Positions 1-6,576 are shown, counted from the stretch's first letter. The stretch is DNA of 7,751 nucleotides from Desulfotignum sp. (GCA_011390235.1 JAABSS010000498.1:1-7751), one strand, 5' to 3'. The notes: generated by a model not told the origin, from the sequence alone. A program made the numbers and translations.

Positions 1-153
1 GCTGAACCCGGGTACTTTTTTGAACCGCACGGGAAAGTCATAGGTGGTGGCATTGGCCACATCCCCCGGAATAAACGGGATGACCGAGTCCAGTAGCAGT
101 ATGCCGATGGCTTCTCCATAGGATACCTGTCGGTTTCGGGTTACATATTTCAT
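1..153 (-). CDS. Asp/Glu racemase-family protein, N-terminal part (cut by window edge)
   Basis: Not in a complete reading frame here: an ATG at 153-151 opens 51 codons that run off the left edge without a stop. The peptide begins MKYVTRNRQVSYGEAIGILL and continues through LDSVIPFIPGDVANATTYDF and PVRFKK. The pattern 'GI-L-LD-PxIPGDVxNAxTYxFPVxxK' is one I associate with Asp/Glu/hydantoin racemase-superfamily proteins encoded beside transporters; this rests on memory, not a search. Members typically use two cysteines to invert or isomerise amino acids, hydantoins or maleate, but both catalytic cysteines would lie outside the window, so activity cannot be judged. It follows the usp gene by 41 nt on the same strand and is probably the next operon gene. 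No purine-rich SD precedes the ATG, but an in-frame TGA lies just upstream (around 168-170) and no other Met codon occurs in the visible part, so this start is the best available. An EutA-like role beside ectoine genes is possible but speculative. Confidence 0.6.
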   Translation of the reverse strand, partial: MKYVTRNRQVSYGEAIGILLLDSVIPFIPGDVANATTYDFPVRFKKVPGFS

Positions 154-194
154 GGCATTACAAACGTGTCAGGGTCTGTTTTGGCTTTTCCCGG

Positions 195-632
195 CTATAT
201 GACCATAACCGGGCATTTGGCAAGGCCCGTCACCTTATGGGACACCCCGCCCAGCAGGTATCCGGTCAAATCACCATTTCCTGTGGAACTGATGACGATC
301 AGATCGATGTTGTGTTTTTTGGCAAATTCCAGGATCTTTTTACTGGGTGATCCCATTTTGACAAATCCTTTGACATTTTGAATGCCTTGCTCCTGTAGCA
401 TGTTTTTTCCCCGGGATACGACCTCTTTGGCATAGGCGCTCAGGACATCATTCAGATTTTCCGGCTCCCTGGGTCTGACCATGGAGAGCGCGCTTTCGAT
501 ATGGCTGTGGTGTCTGAAAACCGACAACACATTGACTTGTGAATCGAATTTTTTGGCCAGGTTGGCTGCATATGTCAATGTTGCGTAAGCATTTTCCGAA
601 CCATCCAGCGGAACCAGTATATTCTGAAACAT
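195..632 (-). CDS. Universal stress protein (UspA family), TeaD-like by position
   Basis: A 145-residue cytoplasmic single-domain Usp protein, the usual length. The N-terminal strand and loop read NILVPLDGS (residues 4-12), the standard Usp opening with the nucleotide-contacting Asp10. The C-terminal half has LIVISSTGNG (111-120) and LLGGVSHKV (126-134), where ATP-binding members carry G-x2-G-x9-G-(S/T). Here the motif reads S115-x2-G118-x9-G128-G129, so the first Gly and the final Ser/Thr are both changed and ATP binding is uncertain. It starts 9 nt after dctM; an AGGAG at 641-637 abuts the dctM stop codon with 4-nt spacing, implying translational coupling. Known from the family: TeaD of Halomonas elongata is a Usp encoded directly after teaABC and affects activity of that ectoine TRAP transporter. 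A regulatory role toward the transporter here is inferred from the matching gene order. Confidence 0.9.
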   Translation of the reverse strand: MFQNILVPLDGSENAYATLTYAANLAKKFDSQVNVLSVFRHHSHIESALSMVRPREPENLNDVLSAYAKEVVSRGKNMLQEQGIQNVKGFVKMGSPSKKILEFAKKHNIDLIVISSTGNGDLTGYLLGGVSHKVTGLAKCPVMVI

Positions 633-641
633 CTTTCTCCT

Positions 642-2333
642 TTATCTAAAGGCCAGATCTCTCAGGAAAAGAGCAATTTCCGGAAAGAAGATCATGGCAA
701 CGGCAACACTTAAAAGAATGATCATGAATGGGGGGGTCCCTTTGACGACCTCGAAATAAGGGCGTTTGAATACGGCGATAGCGGTAAAAATATCACAGCC
801 GAACGGCGGGGTTGCAGACCCGATGGCCACCTGGAGCGTGATAATCGTACCCACCAGAACCGGATCAAGTCCCACATTGTTCACCACAGGGGAAAAAATC
901 GGTACCAGGACCAGAATCACCACAATGGGATCCACAAACATGCATCCCACAAAAAAGGCAATAGAGATGACAAAGAGTACACCATATTTGCCCATCTCGG
1001 AAATGCCGATCATTTCCAGAAGCTGCTGGGGCACCTGTGCATAGGATAATACCCAGGCAAACGCGGCCCCGGCACCCACAAGGATAAAGACAACGGCGGT
1101 TACCAGCCCGGTTGATTTGGCGGTGGCGTAAAAGTCGCGAAACTTCATGGTTTTGAATACAAAGCCCTCCAGCACAATGGCATAGGCCACGCTCACGGCG
1201 GCTGCTTCCGTGGGGCTGAATATCCCGCCGAATATCCCTCCGATAATAATTACCGGGAATCCCAAAGGCCACAGTGCATGATACAATGCCTTTCCCCGTT
1301 CCTGCCACGAGGCTTTGGGTTCGGTGGGGATATTGTTCACATACGCATAAATAACGCTGTAGATCGAGAACAGAAACAGGATCAACAGCCCGGGGCCGAT
1401 GCCTGCGATAAACAGTTCCGGTATGGAGGTTTTTGCAACAATGCCATAGATGATCATGCCGATACTGGGGGGAATCAGAAAAGCGATGTCACTGGAATTG
1501 ACAATGAGTGCCATAATGAAAGAATCTTTGTATCCCCCTTGCTGAAGCCGGGGACGAAGGGGGGTTCCAATCGCCACAACCGTCGCCTGGGTCGAACCGG
1601 AAACAGCACCGAACATCGTACATGCGCCGGCAGTACTGACAGCCAGACCGCCTTTGATGTGTCTGACAAATGCCATCACCAGATCGATCAGCTTTTCCGC
1701 TGATTTACCCCGGGTCATGATATCGGCTGAGAGGATGAACATGGGCACGGCAATGAGTGCTGCAGGGCGGATGCCTGCCATCATCTGCTGAATGACAAAC
1801 TGCATCTGTGACAGATCTCCATTGTACAGCAGATACACCCCGAGGGTCGCACCGGCAATCAAGGGGATTTTCATGGGAAACCCCAGCAGCAGTAAAATGA
1901 CCATCAGCAAAAAAATGGCCCCGGCAAAATGCTGGTTCAAAAACGCTACAAAGCTGAAACTGGTATCCAGAACAGCCGTTGCAGTGGTTTGTGTCATTGT
2001 TTTTCCCGTGTCATCTTTCAGCATTGCGGTAATGGTGATTGTGCCGTCACTGAGAGTGCCGATATCCACCTCTTCAACGCCCCAGTTGCCGAAATTATTG
2101 ATTTCTGCCGTCAGTTCAATACGTTTGTCGTTCTTGTCTCGTAAGGTGACACGCACCTCTTGCCATCTGTCCACACCTTCGGCATAGCCGTACAGAAAAA
2201 GTATTGTTTTCTGCTCGATGACTGTTTCTTCAATGGCCAGTGTGACAGGATCTGATGCCAAAACAGGGGGACTCAACAGGCAACTGAAAACAATCAGCAG
2301 GAATATTTTCTTTATATGAAATCTCATCATCAT
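642..2333 (-). CDS. dctM: TRAP transporter large permease DctM with N-terminal secreted Ig-like domain
   Basis: The large membrane subunit, which carries the Na+-coupled substrate pathway of the TRAP transporter. At 563 residues it is about 130 longer than a usual DctM (about 425-430). Residues 1-26 look like a signal peptide (basic RFHIKK, hydrophobic 10-20, VLA-S cleavage after Ala26). Residues about 28-125 form a beta-rich soluble domain with a bacterial Ig/Bap-like ending: NNFGNWGVEE (79-88), TLSDGTITITA (93-103), then a TxTxTAxxLDT-like strand to residue 124. The permease proper starts near 134, with GIRPAALIAVPMFILSADIM (187-206), GGLAVSTAGACTMFGAVSGS (228-247), LIPPSIGMIIYG (286-297), FSPTEAAAV (372-380) and SATPPFG (506-512), all typical DctM signatures. 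The first of three consecutive ATGs is only 1 nt from a weak AAGG (2338-2335); the third (2327) has 7-nt spacing and may be the real start. dctQ ends 3 nt upstream and usp starts 9 nt downstream. Confidence 0.95.
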   Translation of the reverse strand: MMMRFHIKKIFLLIVFSCLLSPPVLASDPVTLAIEETVIEQKTILFLYGYAEGVDRWQEVRVTLRDKNDKRIELTAEINNFGNWGVEEVDIGTLSDGTITITAMLKDDTGKTMTQTTATAVLDTSFSFVAFLNQHFAGAIFLLMVILLLLGFPMKIPLIAGATLGVYLLYNGDLSQMQFVIQQMMAGIRPAALIAVPMFILSADIMTRGKSAEKLIDLVMAFVRHIKGGLAVSTAGACTMFGAVSGSTQATVVAIGTPLRPRLQQGGYKDSFIMALIVNSSDIAFLIPPSIGMIIYGIVAKTSIPELFIAGIGPGLLILFLFSIYSVIYAYVNNIPTEPKASWQERGKALYHALWPLGFPVIIIGGIFGGIFSPTEAAAVSVAYAIVLEGFVFKTMKFRDFYATAKSTGLVTAVVFILVGAGAAFAWVLSYAQVPQQLLEMIGISEMGKYGVLFVISIAFFVGCMFVDPIVVILVLVPIFSPVVNNVGLDPVLVGTIITLQVAIGSATPPFGCDIFTAIAVFKRPYFEVVKGTPPFMIILLSVAVAMIFFPEIALFLRDLAFR

Positions 2334-2334
2334 A

Positions 2335-2338
2335 CCTT
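2335..2338 (-). promoter_or_regulatory. Weak SD (AAGG) of dctM, deciding among three ATGs
   Basis: The minus strand reads TTTAAGGTATGATGATG across the dctQ stop. AAGG lies 1, 4 and 7 nt from the first, second and third ATG. Normal spacing favours the third (codon starting at 2327), which would shorten the protein by two Met residues without touching the signal peptide. Overlap with the dctQ stop suggests coupled translation. Confidence 0.5.
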
Positions 2339-2915
2339 AAATCTCAACATCATTATCTGTGTCAGCATATCCGTCTTTGACAGAGGTCGAAAGATAGATA
2401 TCGCTTTGTGTCAGATTTTTCACCACTGTAAACGCATACTGCAATCCTGTCACAACAAACCCGATGGGAACCCACAAATAGATATAAAATACCGGCAGCC
2501 CCAGGGCCGGTAAGATCCGCCCGCTCTGGTATACCTCGACAATATAGTTGTAGGCATAAAACGACAGAAAGAACATGAACGCTGAGGTTACTGCAGTCAT
2601 TCCAATCATTAATGCTTTGCGGATTTTTACAGGCATTACGTCGTATATGGCAGACATCCTGATATGCCGCCCATTGCGTGCGGCATAACTCAATCCTGCA
2701 AATGTCACCACAACGATAAATATCATGTTCAGCTCGTCGGTGACTGTGATGGCACTGTTGAAAACATACCGGCTGATCACTGCGGCAATGGTATTGACAG
2801 TCATGGCGATCACTCCGAGAGCCAGCATGATCCCTTCAAACCTGCTGAGCAGTCCATCGATAAAATCAAGCGTTTTCAGTAACGGGTTGTGGCTTTTTCC
2901 TTCTGGTTCATCCAT
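2337..2915 (-). CDS. dctQ: TRAP transporter small permease DctQ
   Basis: The small integral membrane subunit that partners DctM and the binding protein in the TRAP complex. The longest frame extends to a TTG at 2987 (216 aa), but the ATG at 2915 has AGGAG with 5-nt spacing, while the upstream TTG and ATG (2981) have no SD and lie in or right after a hairpin. I therefore choose 2915, giving 192 residues beginning MDEPEGKSHN. Four hydrophobic segments are visible at about 28-48, 61-79, 103-123 and 141-163, the standard DctQ topology. Conserved-looking pieces are ISRYVFNSAI (47-56) leading into TDELN (59-63, where many members have W-x-E-E), and GLSYAARNGRHIRM (74-87). The C-terminal tail is acidic (DGYADTDNDVEI). 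It lies 115 nt after dctP and 3 nt before dctM. The family call is secure; the start is well supported by the SD. Confidence 0.92.
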   Translation of the reverse strand: MDEPEGKSHNPLLKTLDFIDGLLSRFEGIMLALGVIAMTVNTIAAVISRYVFNSAITVTDELNMIFIVVVTFAGLSYAARNGRHIRMSAIYDVMPVKIRKALMIGMTAVTSAFMFFLSFYAYNYIVEVYQSGRILPALGLPVFYIYLWVPIGFVVTGLQYAFTVVKNLTQSDIYLSTSVKDGYADTDNDVEI

Positions 2916-2920
2916 CTTTT

Positions 2921-2925
2921 CTCCT
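2921..2925 (-). promoter_or_regulatory. SD AGGAG deciding the dctQ start
   Basis: The minus strand reads TTCAGGAGAAAAGATG, with AGGAG 5 nt before the ATG at 2915. It is the only good SD in the leader, and it places the start 24 codons inside the longest open frame. Confidence 0.8.
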
Positions 2926-2988
2926 GAACTGCAAAATAGAGGGCGCATAAAAAGCCCGGGTAATTTTGCTGTCCTCTCCATTTTCAAA

Positions 2989-3019
2989 ACTGTCTGCTGC
3001 TCTTGGAGCAGCAGACAGT
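2989..3019 (-). terminator. 14-bp hairpin between dctP and dctQ (partial terminator or mRNA-stabilising element)
   Basis: A perfect inverted repeat on the transcribed strand: ACTGTCTGCTGCTC, loop CAA, GAGCAGCAGACAGT, then TTTG. It begins 11 nt after the dctP stop codon. The downstream U-run is only about four residues, one of them in the stem, so it should be a leaky terminator at best. In transporter operons such a position commonly raises the level of the binding-protein message relative to the membrane subunits, by partial termination or by blocking 3' exonuclease decay. That role is inferred here; the inverted repeat itself is directly visible. Confidence 0.75.
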
Positions 3020-3030
3020 CGATTGCGGTA

Positions 3031-4065
3031 TTATTCCGCGTTTTCTTCCGCTTCTTTGAGATCGGCCATCATTTGATCCAGCAGTTTTTTGTTTGAATCG
3101 CTCTTTGATGCAAACAAAGCCTGTACCTCTTTTGCCGCTTCTTTGAATGGCACACGCTCTTCTTTGGTGAGTGTGACAATCGTAAAGTCCGGGTTGGTTC
3201 TGACAATGCGGCCAAGGCCGTACGCATCCAGCTTTTGCGCTTCGCTCAGGATTACTTTGTGTGCATGCTCGGCTGCGGCGAGAACCAGTTTTTTGTCTCT
3301 TTCACTGAGTCCGTCAAAAAATGCCTTGTTCGCTGATGCAGATGCATTGAAGTGTCCGTGTCCGGTATAAGTCAATACGTTTGTCAAATGATCCAGACCA
3401 TAGGCTTCGATCCATACCGTGGGATTTTCCTGGCCATCCACCATATTGGTCTTGAGTGCACCGATCAGATCCCCCCAGGTCATGGGTACGGGCGATGCAC
3501 CAAACGCTTGATAGGTTTCAACCAGGATGGGGGACCCCGGCATGACCCGCATCTTTTTTCCCTCCAGATCCGCTGGTGAATGAAATGGCTCAAATGTTGT
3601 CACCGCCATTTCCCCTTCCGGGAAGATGGAGAGCAGCTCCAGTCCGTGCTGGTTGAAAATCGGCGGCAGCATTTCATTGATGACTTTGGAGTTTTTGAAA
3701 AAATAATCAAGCTGGTTCGTGTCCGTGGGCATGACATAGGGCAGTGTGAACAGGTCCATCTCAGGAATGGTTCCCCCCATATAACCGGTGGACTGCCCTA
3801 AAAACTGCAGGATTCCGGCTTTGGTCTGTTCCAGCATGTCGGCCTCTTCCCCAAGGCTTCCAACGGGATAGATTTTGATGGTATGTCTGGAATTTTCTTG
3901 AATAAAGTCCTTGAACGCCGTGGCATAGATCCCCTGGGGATCACTCTCCCCCTCTCCCATGGCATACTTCCACTCCGCTGCATACACGCTGATACTTGTT
4001 GCTGCGATCAGCAGACACCCTGTCAGTAATGCGTTTAGCTTTTTCAAGCTCATAAAGTGTTTCAT
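3031..4065 (-). CDS. dctP: TRAP transporter substrate-binding protein, TeaA/UehA-like (probable ectoine-type ligand)
   Basis: Periplasmic binding protein of the DctP family, 344 residues. The signal peptide spans residues 1 to about 29 (SLKK, hydrophobic LLTGCLLIAATSI, VYA-A cleavage). The mature part has the family hallmarks: GILQF (84-88), PYVMPTDT (109-116), Arg173 in KKMRVM (the Arg that salt-bridges the ligand carboxylate in DctP proteins), and the 193-215 block ending VDGQENP. By eye and from memory it resembles the ectoine-binding proteins TeaA and UehA more than C4-dicarboxylate binders: INEM-P (129-134), HGLELL (140-145), PEGEM (149-153), WGDL (197-200), QENP-VWIE (212-220) and HGHF (236-239). 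Trp197, Trp218, Phe239, Arg173 and Asn214 appear to align with ligand-pocket residues of TeaA. A good SD (AGGAG at 4077-4073, 7-nt spacing) fixes the start. It is followed by a hairpin and dctQ. The family call is certain; ectoine specificity is inferred. Confidence 0.93.
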   Translation of the reverse strand: MKHFMSLKKLNALLTGCLLIAATSISVYAAEWKYAMGEGESDPQGIYATAFKDFIQENSRHTIKIYPVGSLGEEADMLEQTKAGILQFLGQSTGYMGGTIPEMDLFTLPYVMPTDTNQLDYFFKNSKVINEMLPPIFNQHGLELLSIFPEGEMAVTTFEPFHSPADLEGKKMRVMPGSPILVETYQAFGASPVPMTWGDLIGALKTNMVDGQENPTVWIEAYGLDHLTNVLTYTGHGHFNASASANKAFFDGLSERDKKLVLAAAEHAHKVILSEAQKLDAYGLGRIVRTNPDFTIVTLTKEERVPFKEAAKEVQALFASKSDSNKKLLDQMMADLKEAEENAE

Positions 4066-4116
4066 TGTTCAACTCCTTTTTTTCTTGGGGTTAATATACA
4101 GGTTTTTGGTTACGCT

Positions 4117-4158
4117 GGTTTTCACTGGACCTGTTTTCACTGGACCTGGTTTCACCAG
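4117..4158 (-). repeat. 15-nt tandem repeat (two exact copies plus a partial) at the M20 stop codon
   Basis: On the minus strand AGGTCCAGTGAAAAC occurs twice back to back (4147-4133 and 4132-4118), preceded by a similar partial copy (CTGGTGAAACC) that includes the TGA stop of the M20 gene. A short CTGGT-GAA-ACCAG stem (4158-4146) overlaps the stop. It lies in the 86-nt gap before dctP. It looks like a small duplication; no function is evident. Confidence 0.7.
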
Positions 4159-5381
4159 CTCACCTTATCACTTGAGGGTTGTATTAAAAATGACAATCGG
4201 TCCGCCTGTTCAAAAAAATGGCGTGCCCCCCGCACAAACATTTCCACGCCCTTTGGAAGAATCGACTCATCGATATCAAATTCAGGATGGTGGTGGGACA
4301 GATTCATCCCGGCATCCTTGTTTCCCGCACCAAGGAAAATAAATACCCCGGGTACTTTTGCGCTGAATTCTGAAAAATCCTCACTGGCAATGGTGTGGTT
4401 GTCGATAATGGCATTGGCTTCCGGAAACACCTCTTCAGCGGTTTCCCTTGCCAGGTCGGTCATCTCTTTGTGGTTGATCAAAGGTATGTTCTCATGGGTG
4501 ATATCGATGTCACAGAAGCACCGATGGGTGGCGCATACCTGCTCGGCAATACGGATGAACCGCTGTGTCGGTTTCTCTTCACTGTCCGCCCCCCCCGGGT
4601 AGAGAAATCGGATGGACCCTTCCAAATCCACTTTTTCCGGTATGATATTGCTTTTGGTGCCGCCGTGGATCTTTCCGAACATGATGACGGTGGCTTTCAG
4701 GTTGCTGATCTCCCGTGTCTGGATGATCTGTGCTGTCTGGATAAGATTTGCCGCGGCAATGACGGGATCGATGGCGTCTTCCGGGACACCGGTATGACCG
4801 CCTTTGCCGTGGATGGTGATTTTGAAGACATCCAGCCCCCCCATGACCGGTCCGGCAGTGATGGCGATTTTTCCTGAATCCACCGGTGTCCAGACATGGA
4901 TACCCATCACGGCATCGACTTTGGGATTTTCCAGGACCCCGTCTTCGATCATATGGATGGCGCCGGCGATTTCCTCGTTGGGTTGAAAAACAAATTTGAT
5001 TGTACCATTCAGATATGATTTGTTTTCTCTCAGCACCCTGGCAGCCACCAGAAGCATGGCCATGTGTGCATCATGACCGCAGGCATGCATCACCCCGTCA
5101 TTTCTGGATTTGTACGCCACCTCGCTGGTTTCCGTGATCGGCAGCGCATCCATGTCTGCCCGCAGCATCAATACCGGTCCGGGTCTGCCGCTGTCAAGCA
5201 TGGCCACCACCCCTGTTTTGGCCATCCGGATGGTTTCATATCCGAGATTCTGAAGAAAGTTTTCAATCTTGTTCGCGGTCTCAAACTCCTGGAATCCCAA
5301 CTCCGGGTTCATATGAAAATGCCGCCGGAGTTCTATGATTTCATCTGTCAGCTCCAGGATGCGTTTTTTGATAGGGTCCAT
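4152..5381 (-). CDS. M20D-family amidohydrolase (N-acyl amino acid deacylase; possible N-acetyl-diaminobutyrate deacetylase)
   Basis: A cytoplasmic di-metal hydrolase of the HipO/IAA-amino-acid-hydrolase (M20D) type, 409 residues, slightly long because of a C-terminal tail after about 393. Motifs in order: LRRHFHMNPELGF (18-30), RADMDALPI (74-82), the metal site MHACGHDAH (98-106; Cys101, His103), QPNEE (133-137; general base Glu136, ligand Glu137), GIHVW (160-164; His162), the lid-domain GKGGHTGVPE (192-201; His196), SEDFSEF (333-339) and SHHHPEFD (362-369; ligand His364). All expected catalytic residues are present. Members cleave the amide of N-acyl amino acids. It follows the DoeA-like gene by 19 nt. 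In that position it could deacetylate N-acetyl-2,4-diaminobutyrate, replacing the aspartoacylase-type DoeB; I recall M20-type proteins annotated DoeB2 for this step but cannot verify it. The SD is weak (AAAGG 12 nt upstream), so translation may depend on coupling to the upstream gene. Confidence 0.92.
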   Translation of the reverse strand: MDPIKKRILELTDEIIELRRHFHMNPELGFQEFETANKIENFLQNLGYETIRMAKTGVVAMLDSGRPGPVLMLRADMDALPITETSEVAYKSRNDGVMHACGHDAHMAMLLVAARVLRENKSYLNGTIKFVFQPNEEIAGAIHMIEDGVLENPKVDAVMGIHVWTPVDSGKIAITAGPVMGGLDVFKITIHGKGGHTGVPEDAIDPVIAAANLIQTAQIIQTREISNLKATVIMFGKIHGGTKSNIIPEKVDLEGSIRFLYPGGADSEEKPTQRFIRIAEQVCATHRCFCDIDITHENIPLINHKEMTDLARETAEEVFPEANAIIDNHTIASEDFSEFSAKVPGVFIFLGAGNKDAGMNLSHHHPEFDIDESILPKGVEMFVRGARHFFEQADRLSFLIQPSSDKVSW

Positions 5382-5400
5382 AAATCAGGTCAACCTTTAT

Positions 5401-6576
5401 CTAAGCAATGACAAAAAGTTTGCGTTCAAAATCGGCAAACGGTTTTGCCCCGGTGTTCGTGACCTGGAAAGATTCAGAGCACTCAAACCCGAAATTGTCC
5501 ATCCACATGCCCAATATCATGTGAAAGGTCATGTTGGGGGCCAGAACGGTCTTGTCTCCGGGCCGCAGGCTGGCGGTGTGCTCCCCCCAGTCCGGCGGAT
5601 AGTTCAGGCCCATGGAATAGCCGATGCGCGATTCTTTTTCAAACCCTTTTTTTGCGATGTGCTCCCGCCATACCCGTTCGACATCTTCACCGGTCATGCC
5701 CGGTGTAATGGTATCCAGGGTCAGGTTCAATCCCTCCACAGTGATGTCTGCCAGATCCGACAGTTTCTGCGGCGGACGGGATCCCAGAAACGCGGTGCGG
5801 GCAATGGGGCAATGGTACCGGTGTCGGCACCCTGCCAGTTCCAGGTTCACTGCCTGATCGGCCTGGTAAGGGTCGTCAGTCCAGGTCAGATGGGGGGCTG
5901 AGGTTTTTTCTCCTGTGGGCATCATGGGTACGATGGCCGGATAATCCCCGCCGAATTCGGGCGTTCCCGATGCCTGGGCCTGGAATACCGCAGCCACGGC
6001 ATCGCATTCCCGCTGGCCGGGCACCAGGTTTTCCAGGGCCGTGGCCATCACTTTTTCCGCAATTTTGCCTGCCTGCTGCATCAGGGCGATCTCTGCTTCA
6101 GACTTGATGATGCGCACCCAGTTCACCAGCAGATTCGCATCTGCCAGTGTGTCTTTTCCCAGGGTTTTTTTCAGTTCCGCATCACTTCTGGCGGTGTAGT
6201 AATAGGCATCGGTTTCCACACCAATGGTTTTTTTATCCCAGCCCTTTTGTTTGATAAAGTCGGCCACAAAGTTCATGGGGTGCTTGACAGGGGACTGGAC
6301 ATAGTCATCCGGGTACCCGATCATGTTTTCTTTTTTAATAAACGCGGTATGCACCGCCCCGTTGACATCCATGTTCCGGCCGATCCACAAAGGTTCCTCC
6401 TGGTCATCGATCACCAGGACTGCCTGGGGCACATAAAAGGACCAGCCGTCATATCCGGTGAGATAGTTCATGTTGGCCGGATCACACACCACCAGAAGCC
6501 CAATGCCCCGGTCTGCCATGGCTGTCTTGGTCCTTGTGATGCGGTCCATATATTCGGTGCGGGAAAACAGGGTCAT
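5401..6576 (-). CDS. doeA: Ectoine hydrolase-like M24/creatinase-fold protein (DoeA/EutD type)
   Basis: A 391-residue cytoplasmic 'pita-bread' hydrolase with an N-terminal creatinase domain (about 5-155) and a C-terminal M24 domain (about 163-391). By memory it strongly resembles DoeA/EutD, which opens the ectoine ring to N-acetyl-2,4-diaminobutyrate: YLTGYDGWSFYVPQ (38-51), IGYPDDYVQSPVKHPM (86-101), GGDYPAIVP (209-217), SAPHLTW (226-232), LELAGCRHRYHCPIART (245-261), GYSMGLNYPPDWGE (319-332) and SLRPGD (336-341). The five M24 metal ligands (D, D, H, E, E) appear replaced by Glu246, Pro257, Tyr320, Ile354 and Ser367, so it should be metal-free like creatinase, not an aminopeptidase. Glu246 is a candidate catalytic residue. 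The start overlaps the aminotransferase stop (ATGA) and has AGGAG at 6588-6584 with 7-nt spacing, inside the preceding gene. Ectoine could be replaced by hydroxyectoine or another cyclic amidine. Confidence 0.85.
   Translation of the reverse strand: MTLFSRTEYMDRITRTKTAMADRGIGLLVVCDPANMNYLTGYDGWSFYVPQAVLVIDDQEEPLWIGRNMDVNGAVHTAFIKKENMIGYPDDYVQSPVKHPMNFVADFIKQKGWDKKTIGVETDAYYYTARSDAELKKTLGKDTLADANLLVNWVRIIKSEAEIALMQQAGKIAEKVMATALENLVPGQRECDAVAAVFQAQASGTPEFGGDYPAIVPMMPTGEKTSAPHLTWTDDPYQADQAVNLELAGCRHRYHCPIARTAFLGSRPPQKLSDLADITVEGLNLTLDTITPGMTGEDVERVWREHIAKKGFEKESRIGYSMGLNYPPDWGEHTASLRPGDKTVLAPNMTFHMILGMWMDNFGFECSESFQVTNTGAKPFADFERKLFVIA

Noticed and set aside
151..160. Minimal upstream ORF (ATG CCA TGA) overlapping the racemase start
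   Set aside because: Two codons with no SD; most likely chance.
154..194. Terminator or promoter between usp and the racemase-family gene
   Set aside because: No inverted repeat with a U-run and no convincing promoter boxes in 41 nt; read-through is the simpler view.
865..1308. A 147-codon minus-strand open frame inside dctM
   Set aside because: Its translation is Cys/Arg-rich and lacks any domain pattern; it is a shadow of the clear dctM frame.
3031..4065. C4-dicarboxylate or sialic acid specificity for the TRAP system
   Set aside because: Binding-protein motifs resemble TeaA/UehA, and the neighbouring DoeA-like, deacylase and aminotransferase genes point to an amino acid derivative.
4066..4151. 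Possible internal promoter before dctP (a TATATT-like box in the gap)
   Set aside because: No acceptable -35 hexamer at 16-18 nt spacing and no sigma-54 GG-N10-GC pattern were seen; one AT-rich hexamer is not enough.
5401..6576. Annotation as Xaa-Pro aminopeptidase
   Set aside because: The M24 metal ligands are absent and the sequence signature matches DoeA/EutD-like proteins instead.
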